The notes beneath the pieces are model-generated. The model was not told the origin of the DNA. It did no database searches and was given only the letters and a program-made list of their open reading frames with translations. 64,000 bases of DNA, taken from the NCBI GenBank assembly GCA_043747835.1, contig JAYTOK010000020.1, forward strand, positions 1-64,000. Direction: 5' to 3'. This DNA comes from CADEED01 sp043747835. Its GTDB lineage: Bacteria > Pseudomonadota > Gammaproteobacteria > Steroidobacterales > Steroidobacteraceae. Both the position numbers and the translations under genes were made by a program. Positions 45,940-53,395 of the stretch are shown one piece after another (the first letter of the stretch is position 1; every line of letters begins with the position of its first letter).

Positions 45940-47451
45940 TCATCGCGTCGCTGCGGGCCGACTCCTGAGCGCCTGCTCGAAGGAATAGCCCAGCGAAAGC
46001 AACTCCTGCTCGCTGCGCGCGCCCGCGAAAAACGACAAACCGATCGGCAGCCCTTCAACTTTCGTCATCGGCACGGTGAGGTGCGGGTAGCCCGACACCG
46101 CGGCTAGCGTCGACGAAGAGCCGACCGAGCGATCGCCGTTCACGAGGTCGATCATCCACGCCGGGCCGGTCGTCGGCGCGACGAGAGCTACCACCCGGTT
46201 CTCGCGCAACAGGCGATCGATTCCCTGCTCCCCCGCGAGCGCGCGTGCACGTTGCAACGCCTTCAGGTAGGCGGGATCGTCGAGTCCGGCGGTCGCCTCG
46301 CTCTGCTCGAACAGATCCTGGCCGAACCATCGCAGCTCGCGCGCTTCCGCGCGGTTGAACGCGATGAGATCCGCGAGGCTCCGCGACCTCACCGCCGCGG
46401 GCGTCGTCGCGAGATAGGCATTGATGCCCGCCTTGAATTCCGTGAGCAGGATCGGCAGCTGCAGGTCGCGCACCTCGGCGAAATCGAACTGGCGGATTTC
46501 CACGAGCTCCGCGCCCTGCGCCTTCAACACGTCGAGGGCCGCGTCGAAGGCCCGTTCCGTGCGCGGCGAGAAGCCCTGCAGGAACCGCGCGACTCCGAGA
46601 CGAACGCCGCGCAACGCATCGGCGCGCAATCCCGCGTGGTAGTTAGTGGACGGCGTGTCCGTGCGCGCGGTCATGGCCGTCAGCAGCAACGCGGCGTCGG
46701 CGACGGTCGCCGTCATCGGTCCGGCGGTGTCCTGCGAGTGACTGATCGGCACGATGCCGTCGGCCGGCACGAGGCCCACGGTCGGCTTGAGCCCGACGAC
46801 GCCGTTCACGGACGAGGGGCACACGATCGAGCCATTGGTTTCGGTCCCAACGGCGGCCGGTGCGAAGCGAGCGACGATCGCGGCCGCGGAGCCCGAGCTC
46901 GATCCGCAGGCGGTGCGACGCGCGTCGTGCGCGTTGACCGCGAGCCCGCCCACGGCGCTCCAGCCGCTCGACGAGAATCGCGAACGGATATTCGCCCACT
47001 CCGAAAGATTGGCTTTCGCGATCACGATCGCGCCGGCGGCGACCAGGCTCGAAGCGACCGGCGCGCTGCGCGCGCGCAGATTGGCGGTCAGTGCCAGCGA
47101 TCCGGCGGTCGTCACCATGCCCGCGACATCGATATTGTCCTTGAGAATCACGGGCACGCCGTGCAGCGGACCGCGGATCTTCCCGGCGCGCCGCTCCGCA
47201 TCGAGCAACTTCGCCTCCGCGAGCGCGTTCGGATTTGTGACGATGATGGCGTGGAACTTCGCATCGCATTCGCGGATGCGCGCGAGATAGCCGCTGACGA
47301 GCTCGAACGAGGAAACACGGTTCGCGGCGATCGCGGCGCTCACCTGCTCGAGAGTCGCGGTGTCGAGATCGAGTTTCCCGGCCTTCTGCGCGCCGCAGGT
47401 GAACGCGGGCTGACACAGCAGCAGCGCCGTGATGATGAATAATGTCCTCAT
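45940..47451 (-). CDS. Amidase-signature family protein, exported
   Basis: A 503-aa amidase with a signal peptide (ending FTCGA). The Ser-cisSer-Lys triad is visible: Lys in GVPVILKDNIDVAG, cis-Ser in ACGSSSGSAAAIVA, and nucleophile Ser in GTETNGSIVCPSSVNG. It hydrolyses an amide, peptide amide or N-acyl substrate, probably in the periplasm. The ATG at 47451 has no obvious ribosome-binding site. It is divergent from tag with 12 bp between start codons. It may belong to the preceding glycopeptide locus or stand alone. Confidence 0.82.
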   Translation of the reverse strand: MRTLFIITALLLCQPAFTCGAQKAGKLDLDTATLEQVSAAIAANRVSSFELVSGYLARIRECDAKFHAIIVTNPNALAEAKLLDAERRAGKIRGPLHGVPVILKDNIDVAGMVTTAGSLALTANLRARSAPVASSLVAAGAIVIAKANLSEWANIRSRFSSSGWSAVGGLAVNAHDARRTACGSSSGSAAAIVARFAPAAVGTETNGSIVCPSSVNGVVGLKPTVGLVPADGIVPISHSQDTAGPMTATVADAALLLTAMTARTDTPSTNYHAGLRADALRGVRLGVARFLQGFSPRTERAFDAALDVLKAQGAELVEIRQFDFAEVRDLQLPILLTEFKAGINAYLATTPAAVRSRSLADLIAFNRAEARELRWFGQDLFEQSEATAGLDDPAYLKALQRARALAGEQGIDRLLRENRVVALVAPTTGPAWMIDLVNGDRSVGSSSTLAAVSGYPHLTVPMTKVEGLPIGLSFFAGARSEQELLSLGYSFEQALRSRPAATR

Positions 47452-47463
47452 GGAGTCGAGTAT

Positions 47464-48093
47464 ATGAGCATGAGCCGTACGTTTAAGGGGCCCGATGGCG
47501 CGCGCCGCTGCCGCTGGTGCGGCGGCGCTCCGGAATTCCTCGACTACCACGACCGCGAATGGGGCTTACCGGTGCGTGACGATCGGCGGTTGTTCGAGAA
47601 GCTGAGCCTCGAAGGATTCCAGTCGGGGTTGAGCTGGCGCACCATCCTCGCGAAGCGCGAAAACTTTCGGGCCGCGTTCCGCGGCTTCGACATCGACGCG
47701 GTCGCGCGCTTCACGCAGCGCGACGTCACCCGACTCTTGAAAGATGCGGGCATCGTTCGCCACCGCGGCAAGATCGAGGCCGTCATCAACAACGCGAAAC
47801 GTGCACGCGAACTCGTGAAGCTCCACGGCTCGCTTGCCGCCTTCATCTGGAAGTACGAGCCCGACGCCGCGACGCTCGGCAAACCGCAAACGGCATCCAC
47901 ATCGGCAACCTCCATCGCGCTGTCGAAAGATCTCAAGAAGCTAGGCTGGAAATTCGTCGGACCCACGACGGTGTATGCATTCATGCAGGCGATGGGCCTC
48001 ATCAACGATCACATCCGCGCCTGCGTGATCCGCGCGCGGGCGGAAAAGGCGCGCGGAAAATTCCGGAAACCCTTGCCCGGAACTGACCTCTAA
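47464..48093 (+). CDS. tag: DNA-3-methyladenine glycosylase I
   Basis: A 209-aa DNA-repair enzyme of the Tag family that excises N3-methyladenine. RCRWCGGAPEFLDYHDREWG contains the zinc-ligand Cys/His region, GFQSGLSWRTILAKRENF the substrate pocket with the conserved Trp, and GPTTVYAFMQAMGLINDH the C-terminal zinc His. The protein has the normal length. It starts ATGAGCATG; either Met is possible, and neither has a strong ribosome-binding site. Confidence 0.9.
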   Translation: MSMSRTFKGPDGARRCRWCGGAPEFLDYHDREWGLPVRDDRRLFEKLSLEGFQSGLSWRTILAKRENFRAAFRGFDIDAVARFTQRDVTRLLKDAGIVRHRGKIEAVINNAKRARELVKLHGSLAAFIWKYEPDAATLGKPQTASTSATSIALSKDLKKLGWKFVGPTTVYAFMQAMGLINDHIRACVIRARAEKARGKFRKPLPGTDL

Positions 48094-48336
48094 CAAGTCC
48101 TGTTTGTCTCGCCGCGCAGTCCGATGTCTCCGGTTTTGGCGACAACGGACACCAGCCGCGCGTTTTCCGCGAGCGCACATGTCGCCTCGTGAAGGCATGC
48201 GATGAATATTTCGGTGCGAATGGATTGCATTGCCCGCGCGACGCGTGCATAAATCCGCGTCGTTCGATGGACGGAAGGGTGGGGGCTCAACCACTCCGTC
48301 GAACACGATCGAAGGATTGATCAACAGGGGGACTCC

Positions 48337-51300
48337 ATGTCACTTCGCAGAACTTCCGCTGCGAAATGGCGCGTGCTCGCGTTCTGCGCGTTGCTTCTCG
48401 CGTCCATTTCCTTTTCCGTTTCTACCCAGGCTCAGACGCTGCCGACCGCGCAGCAGGTCGCGAGCAACATCACCGTCGGCTGGAATCTCGGCAACACGCT
48501 CGAGGCTCAATGCGGCGAAACCGCGTGGGGCAATCCCGCCGTCAGTCAGGCGTTCGTCGATGCCGTGCGCCAGGCGGGCTTCAACTCCATCCGCATTCCC
48601 GCGGCATGGAGCTGCCACACGAATCCCGCGGGCTCGAACACGATCGACGCGGCGTGGATGGCGCGCGTCAAACAGGTCGTCGACTACGCCTACAGCCAGG
48701 GCATGTACGTCATCCTGAACATCCACTGGGATGGCGGATGGCTGGAAGAGCATCCGCTCTTCGCGAACCAGGCAGCAAACAACGTCAGGCAGGCCGCGTT
48801 CTGGACGCAGATCGCGACGACGTTCCAGGGATACAACGAACGCATGCTGTTCGCGGGCACGAACGAAGTGCACGCCGACTACAACACGCCGACGACGGAA
48901 CACATCACCGTTCAGCAGTCGTACAACCAGACGTTCGTGAACGCGGTGCGCGCGACCGGCGGCAACAACGCCTCGCGCACGCTCGTCGTGCAGACGTACA
49001 ACACGAACATGTGGCATGGCCTCAACTACTTCACGCTGCCGACGGACACGATCGCCGGCCGGCTGATGGTCGAAGTGCATCACTACGATCCGTACGACTT
49101 CACGCTGAACCAGAGCGGCTCGTGCCTCTACTGGGGCGCGCAGTTCCCGACGCAGGCGAACTGCACCTGGGCCGACGAGGCGTATCACGACAACCTGTTC
49201 GCGCAGGTGGGCGACCGCTGGGTCGATCAGGGCGTGCCGGTCGTCCTCGGCGAGTACGGCGTGGCAACTCGTCCGAATCTCAGCGCGGAGTCGCGCAACT
49301 TCTGGAATGAGTACGTCAACCGCGCCGCGACCGCGAACGGCATCAAGACTTACTACTGGGACAACGGCGTTCTGCCGAGCGCGGCCAACGGCTTCGCGAT
49401 CTTCAACCGCACGACGGGCGCCGTCGTCGACCAGCCGCTGCTCGAAGCGATCCTGCGCGGCTCGGGCGTCGGCAATCCCACGCAGAGTTACACCCTCACT
49501 ACTACCATCAGCGGCTCCGGTACGGTCGTGCGCAATCCGGCCGGGACCAGCTTCCCCGGTGGTTCTGATGTGGTCCTCACTGCGACGCCAGCGTCGGGCA
49601 ATCAGTTCGCCGGCTGGACCGGAGCGCTCTCGGGCACGACGAACCCGGCCACGGTGCGCATGCTCGCGAACACCACCGTCACCGCGAACTTCGTGCCGAC
49701 CGGCACGGGCGGCACCGGCACGATCTTGCGCGAGTACTGGCTGAACGTGCAGGGCACCACGATCAGTAGTTTGACCAGCGCGACCGGCTATCCGGCGACG
49801 CCTACGGGCAGCGAGCAGCTCACTTCGCTCGAAGGCGCGACCAACATCGGCGACCAGTACGGCGCGCGCATCCGCGGCTACATCCATCCGCTCGTCACCG
49901 GTGCCTACACGTTCTGGCTCGCCAGCGACGACGCGGGCGATCTGCTGCTCGGCACGAACGACAATCCGGCCACCGCCACGCGCATCGCGTTCGTCGACAG
50001 CTGGACCGATCCGCGGCAGTGGACGAAGCTCGCGTCGCAGCGATCGGCGTCCATCAACCTGACGGCCGGCCAGAAGTACTACGTCGAGATCCTGCACAAG
50101 GAAGCGACGGGCGGCGATCACTTCGCGGTGTCCTGGCAGGGTCCGGGAATCGCGCAGAGCGTGATTGGCGGCAATTTCCTCTCGCCGTTCGTCCCGTCGG
50201 GCACCGACAACTTCACGTTGTCGGTCACGAAGGCTGGTGCCGGCAGCGGCACGGTCACGTCCGCGCCGAGCGGCATCAACTGCGGCACGAGCTGCAGCGC
50301 GCCGTACGCGAGCGGCGCGTCCGTCACGCTGACGGCGGCGGCGGCGAGCGGCTCGACGTTCGCGGGCTGGAGTGGTGCCTGCACAGGAACCAGCACCTGC
50401 ACGGTCTCGATGACCGTGGCGCGTTCGGTTACCGCGACGTTCAACAGCTCGACGACGAACTTCGCGCTCAGCGTGACGAAATCCGGCACGGGCGCGGGCA
50501 CGGTGACGTCGACTCCGACGGGCGTGAACTGCGGCGCAACGTGCAGCGCGAACTTCGCGAGCGGCACCTCCGTGACGCTCGCGGCGGCGGCTTCGGCCGG
50601 CTCGACGTTCACGGGTTGGGGCGGCGCGTGCACTGGCACGGGAGCCTGCACGGTCTCGATGACAGCCGCGCGCGCGGTGACGGCAACGTTCAACACGGCG
50701 TCGACGTTCGCGCTCAGCGTGACACGCGCCGGTACGGGCACCGGCACGGTGACGTCGAATCCGACGGGCATCAACTGCGGCACGACCTGCTCGGCTAACT
50801 ACGCGAGCGGCGCATCCGTCACGCTGACGGCGGCGGCAGCGAGTGGTTCGACGTTCGCGGGCTGGAGTGGCGCCTGCACGGGCACGAGCACGTGCACGGT
50901 CTCGATGACCGTGGCACGCGCGGTGACGGCGACGTTCAACACGTCGGGCACGACGACGTTCACCGCGACGGTGACGCGCGCCGGCAATGGCACCGGCAGC
51001 GTGACCTCGTCACCTGCGGGGATCAGTTGCGGCACGCTGTGCAGTTTCGCGTTCAACAGCGGCGCGTCGGTGACACTCACGGCGGCGCCCGCGGCCGGCT
51101 CGGTGTTCGCGGGCTGGAGCGGTGCCTGCACGGGCACGACGACGACGTGCACGGTCGCCATGACGGCGGCTCGGGCGGTGACGGCCACGTTCAATCTGAG
51201 CGGCGGCACCGACACCTGTGCGAATCCGATCACGTTCTCCGGCAACAGCGGCAACTTCAACACGACCGGCGCGGCGTGCTACCGCACGAACGCGACCGTG

Positions 51301-51459
51301 AACGGCTGGGGTTGCTACAACTTCGACGGAAGAACGGTGTCGGTGAGTGGTGTGGCGCGCACTTGCGGCCAGTTGCCGCTGACTCGCGCCGCCGATGGTT
51401 ACTACTACTTCTCCGTGACCGCCGGCCAGTTCCCCTGGGCGGGACTGGTCACCTGGTAA
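48337..51459 (+). CDS. Multidomain secreted GH5 glucanase with PA14 and InlB-like repeats
   Basis: A 1040-aa secreted enzyme with a signal peptide (1-32). The GH5 domain follows (about 35-375): GWNLGNTLEAQCGETAWGNP, acid/base LFAGTNEVH, nucleophile VVLGEYGV. The rest is accessory: an InlB-like repeat (SGSGTVVRNPAGTSFPGG), a PA14 domain (about 460-625, LREYWLNVQGTTISSL), four Cys-containing repeats of about 83 aa, and an 80-aa C-terminal domain starting DTCANPITFSGNSGNF. It should cut beta-1,4-glucan or mixed glucan outside the cell. AGGGGGACTCC precedes the ATG. Monocistronic; hairpin at 51495. Confidence 0.86.
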   Translation: MSLRRTSAAKWRVLAFCALLLASISFSVSTQAQTLPTAQQVASNITVGWNLGNTLEAQCGETAWGNPAVSQAFVDAVRQAGFNSIRIPAAWSCHTNPAGSNTIDAAWMARVKQVVDYAYSQGMYVILNIHWDGGWLEEHPLFANQAANNVRQAAFWTQIATTFQGYNERMLFAGTNEVHADYNTPTTEHITVQQSYNQTFVNAVRATGGNNASRTLVVQTYNTNMWHGLNYFTLPTDTIAGRLMVEVHHYDPYDFTLNQSGSCLYWGAQFPTQANCTWADEAYHDNLFAQVGDRWVDQGVPVVLGEYGVATRPNLSAESRNFWNEYVNRAATANGIKTYYWDNGVLPSAANGFAIFNRTTGAVVDQPLLEAILRGSGVGNPTQSYTLTTTISGSGTVVRNPAGTSFPGGSDVVLTATPASGNQFAGWTGALSGTTNPATVRMLANTTVTANFVPTGTGGTGTILREYWLNVQGTTISSLTSATGYPATPTGSEQLTSLEGATNIGDQYGARIRGYIHPLVTGAYTFWLASDDAGDLLLGTNDNPATATRIAFVDSWTDPRQWTKLASQRSASINLTAGQKYYVEILHKEATGGDHFAVSWQGPGIAQSVIGGNFLSPFVPSGTDNFTLSVTKAGAGSGTVTSAPSGINCGTSCSAPYASGASVTLTAAAASGSTFAGWSGACTGTSTCTVSMTVARSVTATFNSSTTNFALSVTKSGTGAGTVTSTPTGVNCGATCSANFASGTSVTLAAAASAGSTFTGWGGACTGTGACTVSMTAARAVTATFNTASTFALSVTRAGTGTGTVTSNPTGINCGTTCSANYASGASVTLTAAAASGSTFAGWSGACTGTSTCTVSMTVARAVTATFNTSGTTTFTATVTRAGNGTGSVTSSPAGISCGTLCSFAFNSGASVTLTAAPAAGSVFAGWSGACTGTTTTCTVAMTAARAVTATFNLSGGTDTCANPITFSGNSGNFNTTGAACYRTNATVNGWGCYNFDGRTVSVSGVARTCGQLPLTRAADGYYYFSVTAGQFPWAGLVTW
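50212..51198 (+). repeat. Four tandem InlB-like repeat units inside the GH5 gene
   Basis: Units begin near 50212, 50461, 50707 and 50959 (246-252 bp apart). Each encodes FxLSVTKAGxGxGTVTS, INCGTxCSA, GSTFAGWSGACTGTSTC and VTATF. The DNA is highly similar between units, consistent with recent duplication or gene conversion. Paired Cys residues recur in every unit. Confidence 0.85.
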
Positions 51460-51494
51460 TTCAAGGTCGATAGCTCAAGGATGAGCGCGCGTCT

Positions 51495-51518
51495 GGCCCG
51501 CCCCGAAAGGGGCGGGCC
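51495..51518. terminator. GNRA-loop hairpin between convergent GH5 and M56 genes
   Basis: A perfect 10-bp stem GGCCCGCCCC/GGGGCGGGCC capped by GAAA. It lies between two convergent stop codons, so it is likely a bidirectional terminator or stabiliser; no U-tract. Confidence 0.55.
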
Positions 51519-51597
51519 GAACGCGATACCGAAGGCCGCGCCGATCCGGGCAGCACACTGAATCGGAGAGTGCTCGAGCGGCGAGGATGTCGACTCA

Positions 51598-52914
51598 CTA
51601 CTGACGTTTCGCGGCGGACGCCTTCGCCGCGGCCGCAATGGCCTCCGCGGACGTCGAGGCGCTCACCTGCAGTTTGTACTTGCGGGCGCCATTCCGGTCG
51701 GCGCTCTCCACGGTCGCGTCCTGGCCATCCGCGACCAGCACCGCCACCGCCCAAACTACCTTGCCCTCGTTGCGCACGCGGCAGTCGAGCAGGACCTGGC
51801 CCTGGACCGGCGCCGGAACCGACACCTCTGTCGCGTCGCCCGGCAGGTATGGCGTGCAAACGAAGTCGTACGGCCGCGCGTCCATGCCGGCCGGCACTTC
51901 GCCCGAATGCACGAGGTACTGCGTCGCGGCCGAGTAGGAGTCTTTCGATTCCCCCGCCTGCGTTTCGGCAACTTTCATCTTGAGACTGACTAGGACTCTT
52001 TGTCCCTCGCCAGCGTTTTGCGCGGCCCAAACGGAGTAGCTGGTCGCGAACGTCAGGGCGAGGACACCCGCGATACCGGCAAGCCGGCGCCTCGTCGGAG
52101 GCAATGGATTCTTGAGCATTGAAATTCTCTCCTTCAATGGATGATGGGATTGCCAATCGCACCCAACCGGCATGCGCCAGCCGGACTCTGCCGCCATCTG
52201 TGTCTTGAGCAGTGCGTCGGCGTAGCGTCGTCGCTCGATTTTCCGTTGCATCAGCACGGACGCATCGCAGGCGAGCTCCTGGTCGGCGCGCAGCATTCTC
52301 ACTGCCCAATAGACGAGCGGGTTGAACCAGAAAATGCAGAGAAATGCGGCGCCAATGGCGTTCACCGCGATGTCGCGTCGCTCGAGGTGCGCGTGCTCGT
52401 GGGCGAGCATGACTTCACGTTCTTCCGCCGCATGACGCGCCTCGAAGGCGGCGGGAAGCACCACCCGCGGATTCCAGATTCCGACCAGCATCGGGGAAAC
52501 CGCGGTCGGGCTGCGCAGGTGTCCCATGGAGTCCGGCGTCAGCTCGCCGAGCGAGCGAACGAGGGCCATCTGCCGTCGGATCAGCTCGATGAGCATGGCC
52601 GCGGCGCCCGCGATCCAGATCGCGATCCCGGCGGTCATGTAGATAGACGTCGCCGGCGCCGTCGCGCTCGCAATCGCCGTACTCACCGCCGCCCGCGCGC
52701 GGCCTGGCAACGATTGCGAGGAAAGCTCGAGGATCTGGGACGGCGGCGGCACCCAGATCGCGACGATCAGCGCGGGCACCAGCAACCAGAGCCAGTACGC
52801 CGCGCTCGATCCCGCGATTCGCCGAACCGGAAGGCGCGCCGCGCCGATCAGGAGAATCGCCACGCTCGACGCGAGCGTGGCGCCGAGAAGAGTCCGCAGC
52901 AACTCAGTGTCCAT
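51598..52914 (-). CDS. M56-family sensor metallopeptidase (BlaR1-like)
   Basis: A 438-aa membrane protein. Helices lie in the first 115 residues; the gluzincin HExxH is in VMLAHEHAHLERRD (about residue 170) with the downstream ADQELACDASVL glutamate. Another helix lies near 280, and a periplasmic C-terminal domain of about 130 aa follows. Family members cleave the BlaI repressor after sensing a cell-wall signal. The C-terminus is not the penicillin-binding domain of classical BlaR1, so the ligand is unknown. It overlaps blaI-like by 11 bp. Confidence 0.82.
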   Translation of the reverse strand: MDTELLRTLLGATLASSVAILLIGAARLPVRRIAGSSAAYWLWLLVPALIVAIWVPPPSQILELSSQSLPGRARAAVSTAIASATAPATSIYMTAGIAIWIAGAAAMLIELIRRQMALVRSLGELTPDSMGHLRSPTAVSPMLVGIWNPRVVLPAAFEARHAAEEREVMLAHEHAHLERRDIAVNAIGAAFLCIFWFNPLVYWAVRMLRADQELACDASVLMQRKIERRRYADALLKTQMAAESGWRMPVGCDWQSHHPLKERISMLKNPLPPTRRRLAGIAGVLALTFATSYSVWAAQNAGEGQRVLVSLKMKVAETQAGESKDSYSAATQYLVHSGEVPAGMDARPYDFVCTPYLPGDATEVSVPAPVQGQVLLDCRVRNEGKVVWAVAVLVADGQDATVESADRNGARKYKLQVSASTSAEAIAAAAKASAAKRQ

Positions 52915-53287
52915 CTTCCATGTCCTTGATCAGGCGCTTGAGATCAGCAATATCTTTCTTGCTGAGTTTCTTCTGCTGACTGAAGTAGGACACCAGCGGC
53001 GCCACCCGTCCGCCGAACAGCCGCTCGAGAAATCCCGAACTCTCGTCTGCGAGCCACTGCTCCCGCGTGAGCAGTGGCGAGTAGAGATAGCGGCGATTCT
53101 CCTTCTCTGCGCTGATGGCGCCTTTCGTGAGCAGGCGATTCAGCAGGGTCTTCACCGTGGCTTCCTGCCACTCCTGATCGGCGAGCGCAGCGACGATGTC
53201 TTCGGTGGGAATCGGGCTGCGCTTCCAGATCACATCCATCACGAACGATTCGGCTTCGCTGATTGCGACCGGCGGCTCTTTTGACAT
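52904..53287 (-). CDS. BlaI/MecI-family transcriptional repressor
   Basis: A 127-aa winged-helix repressor: ISEAESFVMDVIWKRSPIP at the N-terminus, WQEATVKTLLNRLLTKGAIS for the recognition helix and LLTREQWLADESSGFLERL in the dimer region. It binds palindromic TACA-N2-TGTA boxes and is cut by the M56 sensor. Two such boxes lie directly upstream, so it should repress its own operon. Confidence 0.88.
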   Translation of the reverse strand: MSKEPPVAISEAESFVMDVIWKRSPIPTEDIVAALADQEWQEATVKTLLNRLLTKGAISAEKENRRYLYSPLLTREQWLADESSGFLERLFGGRVAPLVSYFSQQKKLSKKDIADLKRLIKDMEDGH

Positions 53288-53297
53288 GACTCACGCT

Positions 53298-53342
53298 CCG
53301 ATTACACGTGTAAACGTACATTCAGTTTACACATGTAATCGG
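53298..53342. promoter_or_regulatory. Twin BlaI-type operators
   Basis: TTACACGTGTAA (53302-53313) and TTACACATGTAA (53327-53338) are two palindromic boxes with centres 25 bp apart. With their flanks they form an 18-bp inverted repeat with one mismatch. They lie just upstream of the BlaI-like ATG and match the TACA-N2-TGTA consensus. Confidence 0.75.
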
Positions 53343-53395
53343 TCGCGTCAACAGTCACCGATTCGCGCCATTGCGGGCGCCATGGGCTCAACCTG

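Noticed and set aside
50212..51198. CRISPR-like periodic repeat
   Set aside because: Units are about 250 bp, in-frame and protein coding; no short repeat-spacer pattern.
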